This document shows, piece by piece, positions 34,197-41,371 of a DNA stretch of 64,000 nucleotides. Positions within the stretch are counted from its first letter, which is position 1, and each line of letters starts with the position of its first letter. The stretch comes from Synergistaceae bacterium (GTDB taxonomy: Bacteria; Synergistota; Synergistia; Synergistales; Aminobacteriaceae): assembly GCA_018436725.1 (NCBI GenBank), contig JAHDKT010000052.1, forward strand, positions 33,937 to 97,936, read 5' to 3'. The position numbers and the translations under genes are program-made. Under the pieces are notes generated by a model, which saw nothing but the letters and a program-made list of their open reading frames with translations, was not told the origin of the DNA and made no database searches.

Positions 34197-34961
34197 CTAC
34201 CTCACTTTCCATGTGAAGCCGATGAAGATGCCGTCGTTGTATGCGTCCATCACGAAGCCGTCCCTCTCGTAATCGACGTGGAGATAGCGGTAGCCGATTT
34301 CGAGCGACGTCCGCTCCGAGAGCTTCCACGAGAGATCCAGCATCCCTCCCCAGGTGAAGTCCGACCCGATGCCGAAGCCCCCCGCGTCGAGGATGACGAG
34401 AAAGGTCAGGTTCGGCGAAAGCTGCGTCGCGAAGCGAACGCCGACGAGAGGGTCGATCCAGGATTCGCTGTCGCTGAAGTGGCGGAGCGGGGCAGACGCC
34501 GTCCTGAACGTCAGCTCGTTTTTGAGGTTCCAGTATCTCAGGCCGCCGAAAACATGGAGGGAGGACGACTCCCACTCCTTGATCCGCACTCCCCATGCGG
34601 CCTGAAGGCGGGTCGTGGTCGCGCCGACGTCCGTGAACAGGCCGGGGGACACCTGCTCGCTCGCCGACATGTCGAGGTACATGCCGTCGAAAAAGAAGTA
34701 CTGTTTCCCCTTGTGCCCTTGAAAGGTGAGCATTCCCGAGGCGTCCATGTTGGAAAGGACGTCGGAGAAGCTCAGGTTGACGCGCGCCTTGTGCCCCTTC
34801 ACGCCCAGCGTTCCGTTGAGACCGGAGAACCAGACGTACGACGTCGTGGAAAAGGTCCACTCGGAGGGATCGGCGTTCTCCGAGGCCTCCAGCGGCGAAA
34901 GTCCGGAAAGAAGGACGAAAAAGAGAAGAAGAAAAGTGAAGACGCGCTTCGTGTACTTCAA
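34197..34961 (-). CDS. Outer-membrane beta-barrel protein (OmpW/OmpA-barrel-like)
   Basis: A ~254-residue exported protein. It begins with a signal peptide (KYTKRVFTFLLLFFVLLSG, ending near LEAS) and continues as alternating beta strands ending in aromatic residues, e.g. SLEIGYRYLHVDYERDG and the terminal strand GIFIGFTWKVR with a C-terminal arginine instead of phenylalanine. I chose the TTG at 34961 because GGGAGTGATCTC lies upstream and the signal peptide starts at once; an ATG at 34991 would add ten residues and has its ribosome site too close. A small-molecule channel or a structural barrel is plausible. It indicates a diderm envelope. Confidence 0.7.
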   Translation of the reverse strand: MKYTKRVFTFLLLFFVLLSGLSPLEASENADPSEWTFSTTSYVWFSGLNGTLGVKGHKARVNLSFSDVLSNMDASGMLTFQGHKGKQYFFFDGMYLDMSASEQVSPGLFTDVGATTTRLQAAWGVRIKEWESSSLHVFGGLRYWNLKNELTFRTASAPLRHFSDSESWIDPLVGVRFATQLSPNLTFLVILDAGGFGIGSDFTWGGMLDLSWKLSERTSLEIGYRYLHVDYERDGFVMDAYNDGIFIGFTWKVR

Positions 34962-35030
34962 AGAGATCACTCCCGCTGATTTTGAGGTCATGCGCTTTCC
35001 ATTGAAACTTTCATGTATGCAAACCGACAC

Positions 35031-35059
35031 ACTATAGGTCATCCACGGAAATTTGTCCA
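35031..35059 (-). promoter_or_regulatory. Sigma-70 promoter of the outer-membrane protein gene
   Basis: On the minus strand TGGACA (35059-35054), an exact 17-base spacer, TATAGT (35036-35031). Confidence 0.7.
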
Positions 35060-35297
35060 CGTGTTTCAATTGCCGTTTATACTTTATATATTTTTACAAT
35101 ATTTTATCTTGCATGATGGCTTCGTCGCAAAATCCGAAGCCACCTCTCTCGGCGGCCGTCCGTACGCGAACGCGCCTTTCGCGACGGCCTCCTCTGTTGT
35201 AAGATAATGTGTATTTTCAAGCGTATCCAAGAGCGAGGGATCTTTGCCCGCCGGCAGGAGGGGGAGACTCGTTCCGGAAAGCCGAGGAGGTTGCCGC

Positions 35298-35675
35298 ATG
35301 GAGGGAAAATGTCCCATCGAGTCCACGCTTTCGCTCATCAACGGGAAGTGGAAGCAGATGATCCTGAAGGAACTTTCGCAGGGGCCGGTTCGGTACGGAC
35401 GGCTTGGCGCGCGTATCGCGTCCGTCAGCTCCAAGGTACTCACGCAACAGCTTCGCGAACTGGAGCAGGACGGCCTGATCCGCCGCGAAGTCTTCCCGGA
35501 GACACCTCCGCGGGTGGAGTACTCCCTGACGGAGATGGGGGCGAGCATCTTCACCGTCTTCAAGGAGCTGCGCCGATGGGGGCTGGAGGAAGACGCCATG
35601 CACCGGGGAAAGTGCTCCTTCTGCGGCCAATGCCAACCTCTTTTTCAGGGAGAGCGGAAGAGCGACGGGAGGTGA
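35298..35675 (+). CDS. HxlR family winged-helix transcriptional regulator
   Basis: A 125-residue DNA-binding protein. It shows the HxlR/MarR-like core: CPIESTLSLINGKWKQMILK, RYGRLGARIASVSSKVLTQQ, LRELEQDGLIRREVF and PRVEYSLTEMGASIFTV. An N-terminal cysteine (MEGKC) is conserved in redox- or electrophile-sensing members. The C-terminus carries an additional CSFCGQCQP cluster of three cysteines, unusual and possibly metal- or thiol-sensing. ATG at 35298 behind GAGGAGGTTGCCGC. The YwbE-like gene follows 4 bases later. Confidence 0.87.
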   Translation: MEGKCPIESTLSLINGKWKQMILKELSQGPVRYGRLGARIASVSSKVLTQQLRELEQDGLIRREVFPETPPRVEYSLTEMGASIFTVFKELRRWGLEEDAMHRGKCSFCGQCQPLFQGERKSDGR

Positions 35676-35679
35676 ATCT

Positions 35680-35877
35680 ATGTACGGAACGGAACGGGCC
35701 GATATCAAGCCCGGAATGAAGGTCATGGTGGTGCGGAAGCAGGACCAGCGGACGGGCGCGCTTACCGAGGGGGTGGTGCAGTCGTTGCTGACGAAGAGCC
35801 CGCACCATCCTCACGGCATCAAGGTCCGCCTCGAAAACGGCGTCGTGGGGCGGGTGAAGGAGATCATAAAAGACTGA
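35680..35877 (+). CDS. ywbE: YwbE family small protein (DUF2196)
   Basis: A 65-residue basic protein whose sequence is nearly the family consensus: DIKPGMKVMVVRKQDQRTG, LTEGVVQSLLTKSPHHPHG, IKVRLENGVVGRVKEI. The fold is a small beta barrel (KOW/SH3-like) and the function is unknown. ATG at 35680, with GGGAGGTGAATCT overlapping the end of the HxlR gene, so the two are coupled. Pairing of YwbE with a redox regulator suggests a link to stress, but this is inference. Confidence 0.9.
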   Translation: MYGTERADIKPGMKVMVVRKQDQRTGALTEGVVQSLLTKSPHHPHGIKVRLENGVVGRVKEIIKD

Positions 35878-36006
35878 CGCCGTGGCGCCGTGGAACGAGG
35901 ACGGGGTAGGGGGCCGAGCTTTACGCTCGCGGCGCCGGTAGTGGTGTATGCGCGCATATGGACGACTCATGAGAACATTAAGAGAATGCTTTTCACGAGG
36001 TAAATC

Positions 36007-36138
36007 ATGGGAACCGCCGAACGACGACGTTTCGAGACGCTGAATCCCTCCGAGGAAACTCCGTAGGTCTTTGAAGCCCTCTTCCCCTACGCCTTCGCTC
36101 TCGACGTCGCGGAGACGCTGGCGCGGAGGAGACGGGGG
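36007..36138 (+). pseudogene. DUF2207-family membrane protein, C-terminal fragment
   Basis: From the ATG at 36007 the frame reads FETLNPSEETP, a TAG at 36064-36066, then VFEALFPYAFALDVAETLARR. The 'NP-x-TPE-x-FE-x-x-PYA-x-AL-x-V' pattern is the end of DUF2207 membrane proteins, whose catalytic part and helices are missing here. It is a remnant only. The rest of 35878-36167 is non-coding. Confidence 0.45.
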
Positions 36139-36167
36139 TGCTGACGAGCGACGGAGTCAGGTTGTTT

Positions 36168-37154
36168 TTACGGGATCGACTCCGCCAAGACGCGGTTTTT
36201 TCCTTCGCTCTTCGCCCGGTACATCAGGAGATCCGCGCGCCGCACGAAGTTCATGATGTCTTCGTTCGGTCGGTACAGGGCGACGCCCATGCTGCATGTG
36301 ATACGGACGTTCTCTCCCGACACGGGCGAGAAGACTTCTCGATACAGGTCGTCGGCGAGACGTTCCCCCGCTGAGATCGCGGACGGGAGATCCGTCATCG
36401 GCAGAATGACGGCGAACTCTTCGCCGCCGTAGCGGAAGGCGGAATCGGTCTGGCGGAGTCTCCGCTTGACGACCTCTCCTATCCGTGCGAGCACTTTATC
36501 TCCCTCGATATGCCCGTAGACGTCGTTGTATTTCTTGAAATCGTCGAGGTCGAAGAAGAGGAGCGTTAAAGGCTGCATGTAGCGTTCGGCGCGGTTGATC
36601 TCCATCTTCAGATGGCCGTGGAAGTGCCGTGCGTTGTAGAGGTTGGTAAGATCGTCGACGATACAAAGTTCCCGGTACTTCCGTTCGCTTTCCCTGAGTT
36701 CTTTCTCCATCAGTTTTCGTGCCGAAATGTCCCGGTGCACGCAGAACAGCAATTTCCGCCCGTTGTAGTGCGCGCCGTTGTAACTGAGTTCCACGTCGAT
36801 GAACGCGCCGTCCTTGCGCAGATGGCGCACCTCCAGCGAACTCCCGGATTCGTTCGAAGACCGGAGATACTCCAACGGCTGTTCTTTCGGAAGCCGGCAA
36901 TCCCAGTCCCAAACACGGAGACGCCGCAGTTCTTCTTCAGTGTAGCCGAGCATTTCGGCGAACCGGCCGTTGGCTGCGTAGACCGCGCCGTTTTCGTCGA
37001 GAACGACGATGCCGTCCTTTGACTGTTCGATCAAAAGTTGCCATAACGTGATCTTGTCCTGCAGCATCTCTTCCATTTCTCGAAGTTCACGCTCTGTATC
37101 CCTCAACCGCTGTACTTGTGTTTCTAGTTCCTCGTAGGTCGGTTTTCGCGCCAT
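36168..37154 (-). CDS. PAS-GGDEF diguanylate cyclase
   Basis: A 328-residue cytoplasmic protein that should make c-di-GMP from two GTP. Residues 1-35 are a coiled coil, 36-155 a PAS domain ([19 protein letters not shown] to LLFCVHRDISARK), and 165-325 the GGDEF domain with DDLTNLYNARHFH, FFDLDDFKKYND, the active-site GGEEFAV and SMGVALY. The inhibitory I-site RQTD lies exactly five residues before GGEEF, so feedback by product is expected. ATG at 37154 behind GAGGTGATTCC. The PAS domain is strikingly similar to the second PAS of the kinase at 56859-60053. Confidence 0.92.
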   Translation of the reverse strand: MARKPTYEELETQVQRLRDTERELREMEEMLQDKITLWQLLIEQSKDGIVVLDENGAVYAANGRFAEMLGYTEEELRRLRVWDWDCRLPKEQPLEYLRSSNESGSSLEVRHLRKDGAFIDVELSYNGAHYNGRKLLFCVHRDISARKLMEKELRESERKYRELCIVDDLTNLYNARHFHGHLKMEINRAERYMQPLTLLFFDLDDFKKYNDVYGHIEGDKVLARIGEVVKRRLRQTDSAFRYGGEEFAVILPMTDLPSAISAGERLADDLYREVFSPVSGENVRITCSMGVALYRPNEDIMNFVRRADLLMYRAKSEGKNRVLAESIP

Positions 37155-37269
37155 TTGGAATCACCTCGCTCTTCGACGAAGCGTAGATGGTCTATTGCGT
37201 TAATTATACAGGACAGATTCCATTTGCGCGTTCCAATCTTCCGCGAGGAATAAGGAGTCGAGGCGGTTC

Positions 37270-38376
37270 CTATTCGGAAGTCTTTTTTTTCTTTTCCGCC
37301 TCCCGTCGCAAGAGTTCGCGTTTACGCTCTATTCCCCAGCGATATCCCCCAAGCTCGCCGTCGCCTCGGATTACTCGGTGGCACGGAATAAGAACCGCAA
37401 GCCTGTTTGTCGCGCACGCCCTTGCGACTGCTCTTGCTGCTTTCGGTCTGCCGATGCGCTCGGCGATTTCGGCGTAGGTCGCGGTCGCTCCCGGCGGAAT
37501 GCTCTCCAACGCGCTCCATACCCGTCGCTGGAAGATCGTCCCCTGGATGTCGAGGGGAAGCGTCGTTCGCTCTTCCGGCTGTTCCAAAAAATCGAGAATG
37601 CGCTCGACCGTCGCGGCAAAAGCCGAATCGCCCTCGCGGAGAGCCGCTTCCGAGAAGTCTTCCTCAAGACGTGCGCGCACGATCTCCGGCGTGTCGCCGA
37701 AATCGATCCTGCAAATACCGCGATCCGTCGCGGCGACCAAGAGCCATCCGAAAGAGGAGCGCACCACCGAGTACGATACGACGAGCCCCTTTCCGCCGCG
37801 TCGATACGCGGACGGTTTCATTCCAAGCCGCTTCGTCGCTTTCTCGTAGAAGCGGCTGTTCGACTCGTACCCGGCTTCGTAGATCGCCTCGGTAACCGTC
37901 GAATGTCGCTTCAGACCGTCGCGGAGGCGATGCAATCGCTTCTCCGCAGCGTACTGCTTGGGGGTGAGGCCCGTCGTTCGCTTGAATAGGCGGTGAAAGT
38001 GGGACGGGCTCAGACCGACCTCGTTCGCGAGGTCGGTCAAAGGAAGTTCCCGTTCCGAAATTTCGATGAGAGCGCACGCTTTGCATACGACCTCTTCGGC
38101 AGGATCCGGAGCGTAAGCATTCTGCGGTCGGCAACGTTTGCACGGTCGGAAACCGGCCTCTTCCGCCGCACGCCAATCGTCGAAAAAACGGACGTTTTTC
38201 CGCAACGGTGGGCGCGAAGGGCATGTCGGACGGCAATAGACGCCGGTGGTCGCGACGGCGAAGACGAACGTTCCGTCGGCTTGCGGAATATGCTCCGCAA
38301 CGGCTTGCCAGCGGCTCTCCTCGGAAACGAACTGCGCGGACTTCGCGTGTTTCTCTTTAGATGTTTCGATTTTCAT
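37270..38376 (-). CDS. ada: Ada: methylated-DNA repair methyltransferase and transcriptional activator
   Basis: A 368-residue full-length Ada. The N-terminal zinc domain has TGVYCRPTCPSRPPLRKNV with the phosphotriester-accepting Cys48 and partners Cys52, Cys79 and Cys82 (FRPCKRCRP). An AraC-type helix-turn-helix follows (LTDLANEVGLSPSHFHRLFK and a second helix near EAIYEAGYESNSRFY). The C-terminal O6-methylguanine methyltransferase keeps the acceptor PCHRV at Cys332 and GGYRWGIERKR. It repairs alkylated DNA and, once methylated at Cys48, activates its own operon. The ATG at 38376 overlaps the end of the truncated EamA gene by 20 bases. An Ada-box-like site lies upstream of that gene. Confidence 0.95.
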   Translation of the reverse strand: MKIETSKEKHAKSAQFVSEESRWQAVAEHIPQADGTFVFAVATTGVYCRPTCPSRPPLRKNVRFFDDWRAAEEAGFRPCKRCRPQNAYAPDPAEEVVCKACALIEISERELPLTDLANEVGLSPSHFHRLFKRTTGLTPKQYAAEKRLHRLRDGLKRHSTVTEAIYEAGYESNSRFYEKATKRLGMKPSAYRRGGKGLVVSYSVVRSSFGWLLVAATDRGICRIDFGDTPEIVRARLEEDFSEAALREGDSAFAATVERILDFLEQPEERTTLPLDIQGTIFQRRVWSALESIPPGATATYAEIAERIGRPKAARAVARACATNRLAVLIPCHRVIRGDGELGGYRWGIERKRELLRREAEKKKKTSE

Positions 38377-39013
38377 CGTCCATCGCTCCTTTCGGCGACG
38401 GCGGGGGGAGCATTATGACGGTTGTCGCGGTAAGCTGTCCCGCAGCCGTTGCAAGGGGTGGGAGGTCTTTGAAGCGTTTGCCGTAGATACCCGCGAAAGC
38501 GTAGGAGATCGCCGCTCCCACCACGGCCGACTGGGCGAGCGCTTCGACTCCCGACCCTCGTAGCGCGTCCGGACCGATCATGATCGCGACGCCTGTCAGA
38601 CCGAAGAACACACCGCCCGAGCGGTTGAGCGAGAGTCGTTCTTCGCGGGTATAAAAGCGAGCCGGCAAGACGGCCCATACGGGAGTGCTCGCATTCAGAA
38701 TGGAGGCCGAAGAGCTGGGAATATGCGATTGTCCCCAGAAGATCAGGCTGAAAGGGACAAGGTTGTTGAGCAACCCCATCGTCGAAAAGGCCTTCCACTT
38801 CGCGAGCAGATTCGGAGTCCGGAGACCGGAGAACACGAGGAGCGCGTCGAGCGCGAGCGCTGCGATACCGACCCGCGCCAGAACGATCGTTAATGGTTTC
38901 ACCTCCTGTAGGGCTACCTTGCCGAAAAAGAAGGAGCCTCCCCAGAGGATGGCCAGAAAAATCAGCAGCAGCCATTCCGATGGCTTCATAGTGCGCGTGG
39001 TTGATGCATGCAT
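38357..39013 (-). CDS. EamA/DMT family transporter, C-terminally truncated
   Basis: A 218-residue membrane protein. The first EamA repeat is complete (LLLIFLAILWGGSFFFGKVA, LVPFSLIFWGQSHIPSSSAS, ILNASTPVWAVLPA), and the second starts (GGVFFGLTGVAIMIG, VVGAAISYAFAGIYGKRF) but stops after about 70 residues with a non-membrane tail (SPKGAMDDENRNI). Normal members have about 290-300 residues and ten helices, so three helices are lost and it is probably inactive as a pump. Its 3' end now runs into the ada start. ATG at 39013 behind GGGAGGTTTTTTTC. Position between the Ada box and ada makes it the first gene of that operon. Confidence 0.7.
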   Translation of the reverse strand: MHASTTRTMKPSEWLLLIFLAILWGGSFFFGKVALQEVKPLTIVLARVGIAALALDALLVFSGLRTPNLLAKWKAFSTMGLLNNLVPFSLIFWGQSHIPSSSASILNASTPVWAVLPARFYTREERLSLNRSGGVFFGLTGVAIMIGPDALRGSGVEALAQSAVVGAAISYAFAGIYGKRFKDLPPLATAAGQLTATTVIMLPPPSPKGAMDDENRNI

Positions 39014-39043
39014 GAAAAAAACCTCCCGATGTAGTGGATTGCG

Positions 39044-39098
39044 CTTATAGAGTACGACGCCGGCGTTCGGGAGAAAATCCGATTCTTGCGCTCTTATT
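39044..39098 (-). promoter_or_regulatory. Ada-box-like operator and promoter of the EamA-ada operon
   Basis: On the minus strand AATAAGAGCGCAA (39098-39086) matches the Ada-binding pattern AAT-N6-GCAA. A -10 TATAAG lies at 39049-39044 with no recognisable -35, as expected for an activator-dependent promoter. The box is centred about 55 bases upstream of the predicted start, close to the spacing at the E. coli ada promoter. Confidence 0.55.
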
Positions 39099-39176
39099 CT
39101 GCGGATCGGGGTTGAAAAACGGTCGACGCTTCCGTCGTCTACAGAGGTTTTTGTTCGCCTGAAGAGAACTCCGCCG

Positions 39177-40190
39177 TCAGCGGCGAGACGACGCCGTTCG
39201 GAGAAAATCGACGGAGAGCCCTTCTCCGCTCATGTCCCAGCGCGCCACCGCCTCCGTCGCCGCGCGGCGTCCCTCTTCGATCATCTCTGCGGCCCGGAAG
39301 AAGTCCATGAAACGGATGTGCCCCACGTTCGGCCGGATGAGCAGGTCGGGCGGGTCGACCTGCAATCTGACGGCGGCGATCTGCGATTCGATGATGCCCA
39401 GCGTGTTCCCCAGCACGTCGAAGACGTTCGGCATCGACTGTCGCTCCATCCATGCTTTCACCGGGTTGGGAAGCTCGATATCGAACTGCTTCGTGTTGTG
39501 CTCCAGCCAGTCGAGGATCCGTCCGGCGCCGAAGTTCGGGTGTTCGGCGCGCTGGAGGCCCTGGTGCGCATTCTTCGCGTTCGCACGGCGGGTGTCTCTC
39601 ACACGCCCGTAGTTCAGGTCCACGGCGATGACGCACTCCGCGCCCAGCGCGCGGCAGACGTCCACCGGCACCGGGTTCGTCAGCCCGCCGTCGACGAGAA
39701 GGTCGTCTCCGCGACGGGCAGGGGTGAAGATGCCGGGGACGGCGATGCTCGCCCGAATCGCCGCGACGAGCGGGCCGTCGCCGACGACGACCTCTTCGCC
39801 GCTCATGATGTCGGTGGCGACTGCCCGGAAGGGGAGCGGAAGCTCCGCAAGGTCGATATCCCCCGCGATCTCCGAGAGGAGCGCGGTCACCTTGTTCCCC
39901 TCGATCAGCCCCGAGCGCGGAAAAGAGACCTCTACGAGATAGCGGGCGACCTGCTTCCAGTCGAGGCTTAGCGCGACATCGGTCAGTTCGTCGAGCTTGC
40001 CCGCTGCGTACATTCCTCCGACCAGCGCGCCGATGCTGGTTCCTGCGACGATGTCGGGCGCGAGCCCGGCCTCTTCGAGCACCTTGAGCACGCCCAGATG
40101 CGCCATGCCGCGCGCCGCGCCGCTTCCCAGCGCGAGACCGATCAGGGGGCGTTTCCGGGTGCGCCCCGCCGGACGTTCCGTCCGCGTCAT
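39177..40190 (-). CDS. Patatin-like phospholipase (RssA-like)
   Basis: A 337-residue acyl hydrolase. The oxyanion loop is GLALGSGAARGMAHLG, the nucleophile elbow AGTSIGALVG (Ser52), and the catalytic aspartate lies in LLVDGGLTNPVP (Asp167), the Ser-Asp dyad of patatins. A C-terminal part beyond residue 240 with VFDVLGNTLGIIESQIA and LIRPNVGHIRFMDFFRA matches the longer RssA/NTE-type bacterial members. ATG at 40190 overlaps the dehydrogenase stop as ATGA and has GGGGAGATC. It probably hydrolyses membrane phospholipids or lysophospholipids. Last gene of the long leftward block. Confidence 0.88.
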   Translation of the reverse strand: MTRTERPAGRTRKRPLIGLALGSGAARGMAHLGVLKVLEEAGLAPDIVAGTSIGALVGGMYAAGKLDELTDVALSLDWKQVARYLVEVSFPRSGLIEGNKVTALLSEIAGDIDLAELPLPFRAVATDIMSGEEVVVGDGPLVAAIRASIAVPGIFTPARRGDDLLVDGGLTNPVPVDVCRALGAECVIAVDLNYGRVRDTRRANAKNAHQGLQRAEHPNFGAGRILDWLEHNTKQFDIELPNPVKAWMERQSMPNVFDVLGNTLGIIESQIAAVRLQVDPPDLLIRPNVGHIRFMDFFRAAEMIEEGRRAATEAVARWDMSGEGLSVDFLRTASSRR

Positions 40191-41344
40191 GATCTCCCCG
40201 CTGCGGTCTTCCAGATGGCCGCGAGCGTCTCCTTCGTCAGGGCGACCGGATTTCCCTTCATGCTGCTCGCTCCCATGGCCCCGGCGATCAGCAGCTCTTC
40301 GTCGACGCCTTCGGGGACGTGCAGCGGTTTGAGCGGCAACCGCGCCGCGAGGCGTTCGAGCGCGTCGGCTCCCTCTTCCGCCTTCGAATCCCGTCCTGCG
40401 AGCATCGCCGCCAGTTCTGTGTACTTTCCGAACGCCGGGTGCGCTCCCTCCGATCGGAGCGCGGCGATGTTCGCCCGGCAGACGGGGGCGAGCAGCGTCG
40501 CGCAGATCAGTCCGTGCGGCGCGCCGGTCAGCCCTCCCACCACTCCCGCGAAGCCGTGGACAGCCCCTAGGCCCGCGTTGGCGAGGGCGACGCCGCTCCA
40601 GCACGCGGCCAGGAGCATCTCCTCGCGGGCGCCGAGGTCTTCGGGGTCGTCGCACGCCCGTGGCAGCGCGCGGAACGCCATGGGGATTCCCTCGCGGCAG
40701 AGGGCGTCGGTCCAGGCGTTCGCCTTGCACGAGACGAACGCCTCGATCAGCTGACAGAGCGCGTCCATTCCGCTCGCGGCGACGACGTGGGCCGGCAGGC
40801 CGCGCATGGCGAACGGGTCGAGGATGACGGCTTCCGGCATCATGGAGCGGCTGCGCAGGCTCACCTTGACCTGTTTTTCGGTGTGGGCGAGCACCGCGTT
40901 GCGGGTGGCCTCCGAGCCGGTCCCCGCCGTTGTCGGAATCGCCAGCAGCGGGAGGGAGTTCTTCATGATCGGCTTCCCCGCGCCGACGATCTCCGCATAG
41001 TCGAGCGGATCGCCTCCGTTGGTCGCCAGCATGGCCAGCGCCTTGCCGGTGTCGAGCACGCTCCCGCCGCCTATGGCGACCACCGCGTCGGGGGCGAATT
41101 CCGCCGCCCGCGCGGCCGCCCGCCGGACGCTTTCGAAAGTGGGTTCGCCCGAAACGGTCAGCAGCTCGCGGACGAGCCCCGCCCCGCGCAAGGAGTCCAG
41201 CAGTTCCGCCGCCCGCTCCGGACGGCTCCCCGTGCAGACGAGGCAGCGTTCTCCGTATTCGCGGCAGATAGTTCCCGCCTCACGGAGACGGCCTCTCCCG
41301 AAGAGCACCCTGCGCGGCTGCGCGCACTCGAACGACGTCAGCAT
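40187..41344 (-). CDS. Iron-containing (group III) alcohol dehydrogenase
   Basis: A 385-residue NAD(P)-dependent enzyme. The nucleotide-binding GGGSVLDTGKALA and the PTTAGTGSEATRNAV segments are standard. Metal ligands by FucO numbering: Asp194 (GMDALCQ), His263 (GAVHGFAG) and His277 (GAPHGL) are present, but the position of the fourth ligand, normally His near 198, is Gln198. A Gln there occurs in some subfamilies, so activity may persist with altered metal preference. It oxidises or reduces a small alcohol or aldehyde. Coupled to the patatin gene by ATGA. Confidence 0.88.
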   Translation of the reverse strand: MLTSFECAQPRRVLFGRGRLREAGTICREYGERCLVCTGSRPERAAELLDSLRGAGLVRELLTVSGEPTFESVRRAAARAAEFAPDAVVAIGGGSVLDTGKALAMLATNGGDPLDYAEIVGAGKPIMKNSLPLLAIPTTAGTGSEATRNAVLAHTEKQVKVSLRSRSMMPEAVILDPFAMRGLPAHVVAASGMDALCQLIEAFVSCKANAWTDALCREGIPMAFRALPRACDDPEDLGAREEMLLAACWSGVALANAGLGAVHGFAGVVGGLTGAPHGLICATLLAPVCRANIAALRSEGAHPAFGKYTELAAMLAGRDSKAEEGADALERLAARLPLKPLHVPEGVDEELLIAGAMGASSMKGNPVALTKETLAAIWKTAAGRS

Positions 41345-41371
41345 GCTTCGGTCTCCCCTCTTCTCGGCGTA

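Noticed and set aside
29621..36066. UAG recoding or suppression, since two family-like frames (antitoxin, DUF2207 fragment) carry a TAG where Gln fits
   Set aside because: TAG is used as a real stop by the M29 aminopeptidase gene at 1844-1846, and both affected loci look degenerate in other ways.
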